64,000 nucleotides of DNA from Plantago ovata (Eukaryota; Streptophyta; Magnoliopsida; Lamiales; Plantaginaceae), in contig CM051458.1 in assembly GCA_028274465.1 (NCBI GenBank), positions 54,735,253 to 54,799,252 on the forward strand. Direction: 5' to 3'. The notes beneath the pieces were generated by a model. That model was not told where the DNA came from, made no database searches, and worked only from the letters and a program-made list of their open reading frames with translations. The position numbers and the translations under genes were made by a program. Numbering within the stretch: position 1 is the stretch's first letter; the number at the start of each line of letters is the position of its first letter. Positions 14,590-26,066 of the stretch are shown one piece after another.

Positions 14590-15584
14590 CCTGGGAGATC
14601 CGTCATCATCAATGGAGCTTCGAGCTCTGGGGCTAAAGCTAGTGCTGCGCCCGTTCTCTTCAATTGGGCTCCTCTCCTCGTGATTACCATTTCGATCTTC
14701 AACATCATCTTTTAGGCGTCAGCTCCTATCCGGACTACTGTACTGGACTGGGCTTGCTGCCTTGTCATCTCTTGGAGATGGTGAGCCCACCTCTTGGGCT
14801 TCTTTCTGGAGTTGGGTTGTGCTTTCTTCCTCTATGTCTGTTGGGGCTCCTAGATCTTTTCTCTGACCTCTCAAGGCTAAGCTCCTTCTTTGGAGGATAC
14901 CTAGATCGACTTGAGACATTGAATTTAACCAGTCAGTTCCATTAGTCAGTAAGTGAAAAGTCTCCTGCTTTTCTTTCAATAAATTATCAAAGAGGGAAGG
15001 GAAAAAAACAAAGTGTAGAATAAGATAACCCTGAAGGTGTCAACTAAAAAAGTTACTAGACCAGTTCACTTGAAATGGAATGGAAACAGAGGTATCTTAT
15101 TGTAGAACGTATCTTTTTGCAAGTGTCAAATAAGTTGCTAGACATGAGACAACACATTTTTGGCAAGGCAAAAATATATGTGGCAAGGCAAAAATATACG
15201 TAGGAACAAAATCAAACAATCATGGCTAGATAGTGCAAAAACGTGCCAGCTAAAGATTAGGTTTCTTTTCTTTTTCTTAGTATTATTTTTTAATTCGTTC
15301 TCCTCTGAGCATTATTGGGTCTACAAGAAACACTCTTAGTACTAAGTGCAAGACAGGTACTAAACAGAAAATCTGATCTAGTATTTTAGGAACAAGACAG
15401 ACGATAAACTATACATGAAACTCAAAATGTCTGATAAGCTACAATTCCGTTGTACTACAGTCCATTCACTAATTGCAACTAATATAGGAGCAAAGATTAC
15501 CTGAGGCTACGACTCCTGCTATAACTACGGCTTCTACCCCTACCACAGCGAGGAGATGGTGACCGGGAGTAGCTTCGTGCACGA
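14590..15584 (-). pseudogene. RS-domain (SR splicing factor-like) fragment, copy 1
   Basis: Exon 15584-15501 reads RARSYSRSPSPRCGRGRSRS and continues SYSRSRSLR, with acceptor and donor sites: a typical arginine/serine domain. A second block (about 14962-14590) encodes a Ser/Pro/Asp-rich tail (VGSPSPRDDKAASPVQYSSP, then after an in-frame TGA, EERSPIEENGRSTSFSPRAR). No RNA-recognition motif is present, so only the tail of an SR-type protein was captured. It lies downstream of the WDR12 fragment on the same strand, so a chimeric transcript is possible. The exact parent gene is not identified. Confidence 0.65.
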
Positions 15585-15860
15585 CTGCATCACAAAGAGT
15601 TTGTATGTATCAGTACCAATGGAAATACTCCAGACTAATTACTTTAAAGTGAGAAGGATATAGCTTGCTAGAAGTAATCCTATAGAACCAATTGAAACAG
15701 ACAAATAAGAATGCATGTAGAATTGATTATAATAGAGGAGCCGGAGTTAAATTACCAGATCTAATGACTTCTATGATCGTTCTCATATTTAGAATAATTT
15801 GTTGAAGTAAATCATTTGATTTGATTCTCATATGGTGAGATAAATATGATTGAATTCTAT

Positions 15861-17135
15861 GATCCAATCACCATGCATAGAAGGTTCTTCTTCTTTTCTA
15901 GGTGCCACTGCCTTAATGTACTCGATTTCAAGTACTTTTTCCTGTATGAATTGCACTACTACATAAATCAAAACTACACATAAACACAGCTTCATTTTTG
16001 CATAACCGCACATAGTCAACTTAAACTCCAATGGCAGAAAACGAAATAATAGTGAATTTGTGTAGAACTACTTCCAGAAGAAATCAAAACTACTCAATTA
16101 GAAAGTAGTGTGTTAGTAGTTGTGCAAAGTGCTGCAAAGAAGTCTGTTTTCAACAAGATATAGGCGTTGTTACTGACGTAGATACAGATGTAACAATTTT
16201 AGATTGGAAAAACTGTGGCTTGATTCAAGGAGAGATTGTGAGTATCATGGATTGCCCCTCTTATTACTTGTAATCGCTTTTGATGCCATAGCCATAATCA
16301 ATTTTGAATTTCCAACACTTTTGCCTGTATTCGTTGTAGCACCACATATTTACCCCAAAACATCAAAATGCTCCAATTCTATCATAACCTGCATAAATAC
16401 AACAACTGTATTCAACTAAATTTAAACTCCAGCCACCAGTGGAGGCAAACATAGTGAATTCATGTAAAACCACTTGCAGCAGGACTCAATTTAGCAGTAA
16501 TTTTTCCAAAGCAGAAGTACCACAATTACATCAAAAATGCACCAATTCTTTCAAAGCTGTGTTAATTCACTCGTATTCAGCTCAGTTTAAACTTCAACAT
16601 AGTAAATTCAACATAGCAAATTCGATTAAAACTACCCACCAAGTCCTGTATTAGTTACTGTGCCACATATAAACTACATCAAAACTTCTTATCAGCATAT
16701 ATCCACTCTTATCCAGCTCACTTTAAACTTCATAACCAGTACATTTAACACATGGAATTATCTTAAAATTACTTACAACAGAAATCCCCTTGACAAGAAG
16801 AAACTCCTCGAGCGACATCCGAACAAACTCTCCGACGAGGAAGTCAAACGGCTCCGATTTCCAATCCTCATTTCCTGAACGGAAAAAAAAAACAATTACA
16901 ATTCAATCACAATCACAAGCAAACTAACATTCATACTAGCTCAACTGTGAATATAATCAGTACCTGATTGGAGAATATTGTTGACGAGAAGAGAGAGGCC
17001 ATAACGAGTGAGATTGTAAGGTATGCCAATGGAATTTGACGGCACTTTGTATGGCGGTTTGAGCTTCGTCACGAATATGACTTGCACTTGCCTCGAAGCT
17101 TCTTCAGATCCACCACCTGCGCCATCGACGTCCAT
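15861..17135 (-). pseudogene. WDR12-like (ribosome-biogenesis) NLE-domain fragment, copy 1
   Basis: Three exons in coding order 17135-16964 (begins MDVDGAGGG, then VIFVTKLKPPYKVPSNSIGI), 16874-16777 (NEDWKSEPFDFLVGEFVRMS then LEEFLLVKGIS) and 15941-15861 (EKVLEIEYIKAVAPRKEEEP then SMHGDWI). The order and residues match the N-terminal NLE domain of plant WDR12, a PeBoW-complex subunit for 60S ribosome maturation. The frames and splice phases are intact, but homology stops abruptly at DWI; all WD40 repeats are missing and the frame runs into unrelated sequence. It reads as a captured fragment that could still be spliced, not as a working WDR12 gene. Confidence 0.85.
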
Positions 17136-18009
17136 CTCGTCTGAGCAGAGAGCACGACGGAGTAAAAACAGGGTAGGGTTTTAGTTTGTGTGGAAGAAAG
17201 TTAGGGTTTGAGAAAAACTTGATCTGCAAACAAGTCAGAATCAGCAATTGATTTCACAAGATTCGGCTCAATTCAGCTGTAAATTGAAAGAGGGAGAAAG
17301 CTAGGGTTTGAGAAAAGCGAGACAGGAAGAACGACAAGAACAACGAATTATGTTTCTGGACTGTGTTTATAAATTGATTGATTGGTTTGAAGTTTCATTT
17401 TTTGTTGTGTTTTGAAGGTTTTGGACATAATAGAACATAATTGAACAAGAACAGAACCAAATCATTCAACTTTCATAACAAGAACAGAACCAAATCATTC
17501 AACTTTCATAACAAGAACAGTACCAAATGGTTGAACTTTCATAACATGTAGGAATATGAAGTCGAAATCAAGGATGTATAGCAGCGTGAATGCCCACTAC
17601 CGCTAGTTAAATTTAATAGACTTCAAATTTAGTTATTTTTTATACTATAAATAAATTCATCATCCATTTTTATGTTACTAACGGTTCGGTCTAAAAAAAA
17701 AACCTTTAATTTGAGATATAAATCTAAGGCTTGAACTTTTAAACTCGCTGGAGGTAAAAAAAACGGTATACACGCAATCTAATCTCAATCTGCAAGTGAT
17801 TCTAAATAATTTTCCCTTGGAGCAACGCACACAAATAAAGTGTTCATTTTGTCACAAACAGGGCAAATTAGTTTAAGAAACCCATAAATTACACAAGAAA
17901 ATAGTGTCTATTCTGAACACACACAGGATTCTTAATTTTTGAAGTGACATTACTACATATGTGTAATGCTTGAAACATGTTCATTATCCAAGTCTTGAAC
18001 AAGTCACTG

Positions 18010-19011
18010 CCCCTGGGAGATCCGTCATCATCAATGGGGCTTCGAGCTCTGGGGCTAAAGCTAGTGCTGCGCCCGTTCTCTTCAATTGGGCTCCTCTCCT
18101 CGTGCTTACCATTCCGATCTTCAACATCATCTTTTAGGCGTCAGCTCCTATCCGGACTACTATACTGGACTGGGCTTGCTGCCTTGTCATCTCTTGGAGA
18201 TGGTGATCCCACCTCTTCGGCTTCTTTCTGGAGTTGGGTTGTGCTTTCTTCCTCTATGTCTGTTGGGGCTCCTAGATCTTTTCTCTGACCTCTCAAGGCT
18301 AAGTTCCTTCTTTGGAGGAGACCTAGATCGGCTTGAGACATTGAATTTAACCAGTCAGTTCCATTAGTCAGTAACTGAAAAGTCTCCTGCTTCTCTTCTA
18401 ATAAATTATCAAAGAGGGAAGGGCAAAAAACAAAGTGTAGAATAAGATAACCCTGAAGGTGTCAACTAAAAAAGTTACTAGACCAGTTCACTTGAAATAT
18501 TGGAATGGAAACAGAGGTATCTTATTGTAGAACGTATCTTTTTGCAAGTGTCAAATAAGTTGCCAGACATGAGACAACACATTTTTGGCAAGGCAAAAAT
18601 ATATGTGGCAAGGCACAAATATATGTAGGAACAAAATCAAACAATCATGGGTAGATAGTGCAAAAACGTGCCAGCTAAAGATTAAGTTTCTTTTTTTTTT
18701 CTTAGTATTATTTTTTAATTCTTTCTCCTCTGAGCATTATTGGGTCTACAAGAAACACTCTTAGTACTAAGTGCAAGACAGGTACTAAACAGAAAAATCT
18801 GATCTAGTATTTTAGGAACAAGACAGACGATAAACTATACATGAAACTCAAAATGTCTGATAAGATACAATTCCGTTGTACTACAGTCCATTCACTAATT
18901 GCAACTAATATAGGAGCAAAGATTACCTGAGGCTACGACTCCTGCTATAACTACGGCTTCTACCCCTACCACAGCGAGGAGATGGTGACTTGGGAGTAGC
19001 TTCGTGCACGA
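18010..19011 (-). pseudogene. RS-domain fragment, copy 2
   Basis: Duplicate of the RS exon and tail of copy 1. One extra base near 18990 (ACTTGGGAG where copy 1 has ACCGGGAG) breaks the RS frame. The in-frame TGA after YSSPDRS is shared with copy 1, so that stop predates the duplication. Confidence 0.65.
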
Positions 19012-19287
19012 CTGTATCACAAAGAGTTTGTATGTATCAGTACCAATGGAAATACTCCAGACTAATTACTTTAAAGTGAGAAGGATATAGCTTGCTAGAA
19101 GTAATCCTATAGAACCAATTGAAACGGACAAATAAGAATGCATGTAGAATTGATTATAATAGAGGGGCCGGAGTTAAATTACCAGATCTAATGACTTCTA
19201 TGATCGTTCTCATATTTAGAACAATTTGTTGAAGTAAATCATTTGATTTGATTCTCATATGGTGAGATAAATATGATTGAATTCTAT

Positions 19288-20556
19288 GATCCAATCACCA
19301 TGCATAGAAGGTTCTTCTTCTTTTCGGTGCCACTGCCTTAATGTACTCGATTTCAAGTACTTTTTCCTGTATGAATTGCACTACCACATAAATCAAAACT
19401 ACACATAAACACAGCTTCATTTTTGCATAACCGCACATAGTCAACTTAAACTCCAATGGCAGAAAACGAAATAATAGTGAATTTGTGTAGAACTACTTCC
19501 AGAAGAAATCAAAACTACTCAATTAGAAAGTAGTGTGTTAGTAGTTGTGCAAAGTGCTGCAAAGAAGTCTGTTTTCAACAAGATATAGGCGTTGTTACTG
19601 ACGTAGATACAGATGTAACAATTTTAGATTGGAAAAACTGTGGCTTGATTCAAGGAGAGATTGTGAGTATCATGGATTGCCCTCTCTTTACTTGTAATCG
19701 CTTTTGATGCCATAGCCAAATCAATTTTGAATTTCCAACACTTTTGCCTGTATTCGTTGTAGCACCACATATTTACCCCAAAACATCAAAATGCTCCAAT
19801 TCTATCATAACCGCATAAATACAACAACTGTATTCAACTAAATTTAAACTCCAGCCACCAGTGGAGGCAAACATAGTGAATTCATGTAAAACCACTTGCA
19901 GCAGGACTCAATTTAGCAGTAATTTTTCCAAAGCAGAAGTACCACAATTACATCAAAAATGCACCAATTCTTTCAAAGCTGTGTTAATTCACTCGTATTC
20001 AGCTCAGTTTAAACTTCAACATAGTAAATTCAACATAGCAAATTCGATTAAAACTACCCACCAAATCCTGTATTAGTTACTGTGCCACATATAAACTACA
20101 TCAAAACCTCTTATCAGCATATATCCACTCTTATCCAGCTCACTTTAAACTTCATAACCAGTAAATTTAACACATGGAATTAGCTTAAAATTACTTACAA
20201 CAGAAATCCCCTTGACAAGAAGAAACTCCTCGAGCGACATCCGAACAAACTCTCCGACGAGGAAGTCAAACGGCTCCGATTTCCAATGCTCATTTCCTGA
20301 ACGGAAAAAAAAACAATTACAATTCAATCACAATCACGAGCAAACTAACATTCATACTAGCTCAACTGTGAATATAATCAGTACCTGATTGGAGAATATT
20401 GTTGACGAGAAGAGAGAGGCCATAACGAGTGAGATTGTAAGGTATGCCAATGGAATTTGACGACACTTTGTATGGCGGTTTGAGCTTCGTCACGAATATG
20501 ACTTGCACTTGCCTCGAAGCTTCTTCAGATCCACCACCTGCGCCATCGACGTCCAT
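19288..20556 (-). pseudogene. WDR12-like NLE-domain fragment, copy 2
   Basis: Same three exons as copy 1: 20556-20385, 20296-20199 and 19366-19288. The first two remain open (differences include KVSSNS for KVPSNS and NEHWKSE for NEDWKSE). The third exon lacks two bases relative to copy 1 near 19325, which changes the frame after AVAP. It is a decayed duplicate. Confidence 0.85.
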
Positions 20557-21118
20557 CTCGTCTGAGCAGAGAGCACGGCGGAGTAAAAACAGGGTAAGGT
20601 TTTAGTTTGTGTGGAAGAAAGTTAGGGTTTGAGAAAAACTTGACCTGCAAACAAGTCAGAATCAGCAATTGATTTCACAAGATTCGGCTCAATTCAGCTG
20701 TAAATTGAAAGAGGGAGAAAGGTAGGGTTTGAGAAAAACGAGACGGGAAGAACGACAAGAACAACGAAACACAACTGTAAATTTTTATGAAATTGCCATG
20801 AGAATACTTGCTTGACTGAAGTCAAACTTTTTCTGATGTAGAAAAAATGAATATTGGCACAACTTATCCTTTGCCATTCTGTAATTTTGGAGAAGAAGAA
20901 AGGTTAGTATAGTAATTTTAAGTGGGTGGTCAAAACACATGATATGGTGTGTTTCAAAACCGGACACCCCCCTAGGATTTGGTTTTGGACCTGTGTTTGT
21001 AAAAGTTTTCGGGCCATCCCAGCGGGCTGCAAATACACTGAAATGAGTAACCAATCGTTGTGTTTCGCGCGGTCAACCGTGAAATTTGGTAAAACACACC
21101 AAACCAATCAGGGCCTTA

Positions 21119-21512
21119 TTTCAACCTTTTTTAAAGTACCACTGGTCTATGATTATGCCATTTTGGACTAAGAGTCTATTGCATATTTGCAAAACTCGGT
21201 TCATGCGGTTCACAATCTATTACGTGAACCCGTGGGGTTTAACCAATGTGCATCCCAACGATATGAACCGGTGTTCCCAATGTTATTTAAAAAACAAAAG
21301 AAACATGATACTGTAGCACTTTGTAGCTCAGCTCTAACAGAATACTACTGAAATGTTATAAAAAAAAAAAAAGAAAAAAACAGTACATAATCAGCAACAC
21401 AAAGTCAAAAAGAAGCAAGGAGAAGGGATATACAACAGACCGGAACAAGAAACCTCCTGCACTACATATTTTTTCCATCTTTTAATGTTAAATGGGGCTC
21501 AAATGCATTCAT
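21119..21512. other. Flank of the inserted element: PDV2 3' side and displaced phytoglobin promoter
   Basis: Unique DNA between the right end of the Harbinger-like element and the PDV2 stop codon. Before the insertion it would have been directly upstream of phytoglobin, so it is the likely original promoter region and also the PDV2 3' UTR side. No promoter motif can be assigned. Confidence 0.5.
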
Positions 21513-24500
21513 TCATCCACACCCGTAACTCACATCTGGCATAGTAACAGCTGAATCGAATGGAACTTCAACTCTCTCCTTCACGATGCATCGCACGTCA
21601 CCATTTTCCATCACCGGCACTTTCCCAGGCGGGCACTCGATACTGGCTCCTCCTTTTTCCTGCAGCTGAAATAAGTCCGAAAGCTTAAACTCATTCTCCC
21701 GTTTCTTCAGCCTAGGCTCAAAGCCAGCCAAACTCAAGATAGTTATCACCCCAACTATGGTCACTGCTGCCTTCACTGCCGAACCGACCAAGACTTTTAC
21801 CCGTTTGAACGGCCCACACTGTTTTTCTGATTTGTGGTGTTCTTTCAAATCCCCTGTTCTTATACCATTTTGAGCAAGTTTGTTTGTGGAATGGAACGAT
21901 GGGAGATACGCATTGTCAGCAAGTGAGGGCCGACTGGGATATGGGGGGAGGAGGAGATCAGTACTGTCCTCTGTTTCGCTTGCAAAAGTGATGGCCTCGT
22001 GAATAACTTCCAAGTCTTTACCTTTGTATTCCTTCAGCTCTTTAAGGAGCTTCTGTTGGCTGTACTCGATTTCAGCCAAAGCAGCTTCTTTATCATACCA
22101 TTGCTGCTGCTGCAGTGCCTAGTATGCAAAATAACAAGGTAATAAAACTATTAGAACAGTATTTCAGAAAGTAAATTAAGGTTTGAATAGCATACCTGCA
22201 TTTACACGAAGCATAGAGGTTGTAATGGTAATCGAGAGATACTACAGATAAGAATTGGGATTTTTTTTTTTTAATTCTTTTCGTTTAGAAATTGCTGGCC
22301 TAATTTAGAACTACTCGCTTAGCCCATAGATAAAGCGTTATACACAAGTTTACAATGGATTCATCGATAGAGCTATTGAGTTTTTGCTTCCATAAATATA
22401 TGCTCTGCATTCACGTTTCTCTCTATCATTCCTTCAACTTCCATTCCTGTCATCTTTCCTTTCATATTCTCGTGTTCCCCCAGATCCCATTATTCTCTAC
22501 ATATCAGTTATGTGTCTTCCTTCAATGATATATGTGGTAAATGTTTTAAATGTTTGTGTAGCATGGTGGAAATGTGGTAAAATTCCATGATATATGAAAA
22601 TTAACTACATAATTTTGTCCATGTGGTGGTATTTCACTTTCTTAAGCATAATGTAACTTTCTTAATTATATTCTTTTACTTATTTAATCTGTTATTGAAA
22701 CAAATTAACATAAATAATAGTAGCAATGGAGCTAAGCAAAAAATAACACACAACTTCCCACCAAACAAGCAACATAAATTATTGCCTAAGCTATGCCAAT
22801 CAAACTTTTTAAAAACAAACAATGGATTAGCTAACACAAATATGAACTAGCACAGTACTGAACGGCTCATTAGTGAAGTTTTGTGCTTAAATCCATGATG
22901 AAGCTAATAAAGCATTATCTCGGTTAAACCCCAATCTCTTCATAGTCATAGATTCACTGCCCAATTCATTTCTTACCTCCATCCTCACGATTCTCACCCT
23001 AAAAAAGGAAGTTCTAGAACATTATCATCCGTAAACCGCATGGATGAAGTATTCACTTGGTTAAAACCCTAATACCAAGCCATATACCATAACATTCAGC
23101 AACAAAAACCAGTTCGGCATTGGATATTCGGGGCACTTCTATACAGCCCTAAATGTAACACAACATTAACATCATCAAAAAAAAAAAAAAAAGATAGAAG
23201 AATCAAAATTCAGGAAAGAAAAGAAGGAAGCCAGGAAGAAAGCTGCTTCTTTATCCTACCACTGCAACAGCAGTGCCTAGTATGCAAAATATAAAAGGCA
23301 TCTTAAACTTCTCTAACTGTTGGCTAATGAACTTTCAAATCGATAAAGTAAAAAGTATGACCAAGGTTTTGTGATGGATATAGAGAGCAACTTAATGATG
23401 TGTTAGCTCCCATACAGAATCTTCGGGTTCATATGATTCTCATTATTTCCTAAACTTCGACCCTTGTCTATCTTAACACCATTTTGCCACCTTCTATCCC
23501 CATTCTTTTCTGAACCGTAGTAATGCGACAGCCATTCACTATCAAGTGATAGCTAACAGGCGCATCCCTCAGTAAAGGTGATTAGGGAAAGAATGGAGAT
23601 AGAAATTGAGACAGGGAAATAATTTAGACGGAATGGAAAAATATGAGTGATGACAAAAGGCGCCGAAATAATAAGGAAAATGAGAACAATACAAAGCAAG
23701 CATATGGAGAGAAATCTCATTGTCAATATCTAATATCAATATTCATTTAACAAAGTTCAAGACTATATAGAACTTAACTTAGGGTTCACATATTAAAGTT
23801 GTTAATGTGCAATATCTAAAATAAACCAAGTAACCAATAACTAGTAAATAAAGAAAAATCATAATCCTAATCTAACCAGGAATAAAAGGCTTAGTGTCAA
23901 ATTATGTATTCAGTTTTATTCGTGAACTAAATAATATATGAACCTAATAAAGTTGATAATGCAATAAATGTAGATACATTCTAGTAGATTAATCTAACTC
24001 GAATATGTAATTTTACTAGTTTTGATTAACTTCACTATGAGCTCCTAGGTGGTAGGTTATGTACACATCAAACCTCATGACCGTGATAACCTTACAGAAA
24101 GGCCGCACGTCACTGTGGAAAACACAACAACAGGAACGCATTAAGGGTACACAAAAAGAGTGAAACCAGATTAGAACTGACAGGAAATTCTTTGAAGTTC
24201 ATTGTTATAGTTCTTTCATTTTAAAAATTCTCCATTACAAAAGAATCATAACCCTTTTGGAAAATACTCTGAAAAATCTACATGCATGACTAAAGTACCT
24301 AAAAGCACAGATAGAAGATTTCACATTCTATAGAGCCAAGCTTCCTACAACATACCGAAACGTATACCACAGATTTCACTAATTTAAATCTTCACGAAAT
24401 GACTTGTCAGTCATACATACTATTCGCTCTCTGTCAGAAAGCAAGAATTTTAATTTTCATTTATAAAGCGAGTCAGACCAATTTATAGACATAACCTGGG

Positions 24501-25243
24501 TCAGCCCAAGCTCGATTATACCCAGTTGCGAAATTCAGTAACATTCCATCATCTTCCTACTCAATTTCCCGGTATTAGTTGTTTGAACCCTACTCTTTTA
24601 TGACCTTATAACTCCAATTATACTTATACCACCTTATGACTTCGTCCGGGTTCGACCTGCTCCAATTTCCATATGTATTCTTAGTTAAGTTTCTACAGAA
24701 AGAAATTGTGAAATACTTCAACTATACACATTCGTTTGAGCTTATTTTAAGCAGCAAAACCCCAATAATAATGTGCTACTATTGCGAAATTGGATTACTA
24801 AACTCTTTTACGACCTTATAACTCCGATTATAATTATACCACCTTATGGCTTGGCTTCGTCGGGGTTCGAACCCTCGACCTACTCCAATTTCCATATGTA
24901 TTCTTAGTTGAGTTTCTACATAAAGAAATTGTGAAATTCTTCAACTATACAGATTCAAGAAAATGAGCTACTATTGCGAAAATGGAAACCCTAAAATTAG
25001 AGTCTGAAAACGAAGAAAGGGAAAATCGAACCTGGAGAGAAGAAAGCTGGCCTTCAAGGGATTGAAGAGCATCTCTGATACTAAGAAGGCTGTCTGTTTC
25101 TTCATCTTCTTGTTCAGAATCAGATTGTTGTCATCCCCAGTTTTTTTGTTAGCATTGGAAGTTGGTTCGCGAATGCAGCTGGTAATCTTGGACCTCAATT
25201 CAGAGGTCTTTGCGAGAACAAGTGCGATTCTATCAGCATCCAT
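21513..25243 (-). CDS. PDV2: PDV2 plastid division protein, with one-base frame break in exon 1
   Basis: Exon 1 (25243-25032) begins MDADRIALVLAKTSELRSKI; exon 2 (22118-21513) begins ALQQQQWYDKEAALAEIEYS. PDV2 is a plant-specific outer-envelope protein that recruits the dynamin ARC5/DRP5B to the plastid division site and binds ARC6 through its C-terminus in the intermembrane space. Visible features: N-terminal cytosolic coiled coil with IRDALQSLEGQLSSLQ, the conserved KELKEYKGKDLEVIHEA and DLLLPPYPSRP blocks, one membrane segment (AVKAAVTIVGVITILSLAGF), CPPGKVPVMENGDVRCIVKE, and a final Gly (YGCG) matching the family's essential terminal Gly. In exon 1 the frame shifts by one base near 25120, between GDDNN and SDSEQEDEE; one missing C would explain it. 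An in-frame ATG at 25312 exists, but the family start is MDAD at 25243. Confidence 0.93.
23228..23290 (-). repeat. Relic copy of the PDV2 exon 2 acceptor region inside its own intron
   Basis: The minus strand here matches the intron/exon 2 junction at about 22080-22130 (TTTGCATACTAGGCACTGC, then GGTA/ATGATAAAGAAGC) over about 50 bp with several differences, including a TAG within the copied exon. It looks like an old partial duplication of the exon start. Confidence 0.75.
24592..24957. repeat. Direct repeat pair in PDV2 intron
   Basis: 24592-24735 and 24802-24957 are about 150-bp diverged direct copies (ACCTTATAACTCC ... CCATATGTATTCTTAGTT ... TTCAACTATACA). The second copy has GGTTCGAACCCTCGACC, which recalls a tRNA T-arm/B box, but no tRNA fold or TSD is seen. 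Confidence 0.75.
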
Positions 25244-25518
25244 GGGGGAGAAGCAAGCTGCTCTGTTGTTGGTGTTGGGGAAAGTGTATTGAGTGATTGG
25301 AAGAAGCGCCAAAAGAGATGGGGCTGGCTGGGTATATGAAAATCCAAGGAAGAAGAAATTGTGGTGTCAAATGAAAAGGGTTTGTTGTTGGCGGTGAGAG
25401 AGCTTTTTGGCTGCACCCTCAGCTTTACAAGACTGACAGGGAAATTTTGGGGAAGAAAACATCTCAAATATAGATTATAACATCTTTAGACCATACTTAT
25501 AATATTTAGTTAAATATT

Positions 25519-25671
25519 AAACCAATGAGGTCTAGCTCAATTGGTTAGACTGAGGTGTCATGACACTAGAGGTCATAGGTTCAATTCTCGCAAAGTGCGA
25601 GATTATTTATAGTTTATTACTAGCTTTGTAATGCTATTTGTGAAATTGTAATGGTTCGATTATTGAAAAAA
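25519..25671 (+). mobile_element. tRNA-derived SINE with 15-bp target-site duplication
   Basis: A 153-bp insert flanked by perfect copies of ATTTAGTTAAATATT (25504-25518 and 25672-25686). It has a polymerase III A box (TAGCTCAATTGGTTAGA, near 25532), a B box-like GGTTCAATTCTC near 25579, and a short poly-A 3' end. All are hallmarks of a SINE. It lies about 260 bp upstream of the PDV2 start codon. Confidence 0.92.
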
Positions 25672-25796
25672 ATTTAGTTAAATATTGATTTTAATTATTG
25701 GACAAGTAATGTGAGGCTCTATTTATCATTGGGCAGGCTACAAATTGGTCAAAGTGGACATATTTTTACCTATTGAACGGATGCACAAAATTTCTA

Positions 25797-26066
25797 CTCC
25801 CTCCCTCCCGATGATAAGTCTACGTTTGCTTTTTGCACAGTTTTTAATGAATAATTTTGTTTGATAGTGTTATATTAATATTATATGTAAATGTGGGGTA
25901 GTTGATTACAAAAGTGTGAGGTATGAGTGGAGATAAAGAAGTGTAAATGTGGGGTCCATATTTAAAATAATATAGATGGGATGTAGGGTACTTTCCAAAA
26001 ATGGAAACGGAATTGATTGAGACGTCCAAAAAAGGAATACGTAAAGAATTGATTGGGACAGATGAG
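25797..26066. mobile_element. Stowaway-like MITE, copy 1
   Basis: A 270-bp element flanked by TA dinucleotides, starting CTCCCTCC and ending in an imperfect inverted version (GGGACAGATGAG). It is nearly identical in sequence and length to the element at 56715-56978, which confirms a mobile family. Stowaway elements are non-autonomous Tc1/mariner derivatives. Confidence 0.88.

Larger units (their letters stand above)
13926..17349. repeat. Cargo tandem unit 1 (about 3.42 kb)
   Basis: Starts ATGTTTCTGGACTGTG and ends GACAAGAACAACGA. The same sequence restarts at 17350 with only scattered differences. Near its start is a short tandem array (about 14015-14120) of a 33-35-bp unit containing AACAAGAACAGAACCAAAT. 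The unit contains a WDR12-like fragment and an RS-domain fragment, both on the minus strand. Confidence 0.93.
17350..20770. repeat. Cargo tandem unit 2 (about 3.42 kb)
   Basis: Direct repeat of 13926-17349, offset about 3,421 bp along its length. By eye it differs by a small percentage of substitutions and short indels. Two of the indels fall inside copied exons (near 19325 and near 18990), so this copy is the more damaged of the two. Confidence 0.93.
13682..21115. mobile_element. PIF/Harbinger-like non-autonomous element carrying gene fragments
   Basis: The left end is GGCCCTGGTTACTTTG (13682) preceded by TTA (13679-13681). The right end, read inward, is GGCCCTGATTGGTTTG (ends 21115) followed by TTA (21116-21118). 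A 3-bp TTA duplication with a GGCCCTG terminus is typical of the PIF/Harbinger superfamily. Subterminal DNA on both sides is rich in GATTGGTTTG and GTGTTT motifs. No transposase is present. The interior is two tandem 3.42-kb units with spliceable exons copied from at least two host genes. The element sits in the 5' flank of the phytoglobin gene and downstream of PDV2. The TIR is short and imperfect (13 of 16 by eye), so another TIR superfamily is possible. Confidence 0.75.

Noticed and set aside
13682-21115. Helitron or Mutator origin for the gene-carrying element
   Set aside because: Helitrons lack target duplications and TIRs; Mutator elements give 8-11-bp duplications. The TTA flanks and GGCCCTG ends fit PIF/Harbinger better.
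24850-24870. GGTTCGAACCC as a possible tRNA gene
   Set aside because: No acceptor stem, A box or cloverleaf around it; it is part of a diverged direct repeat.
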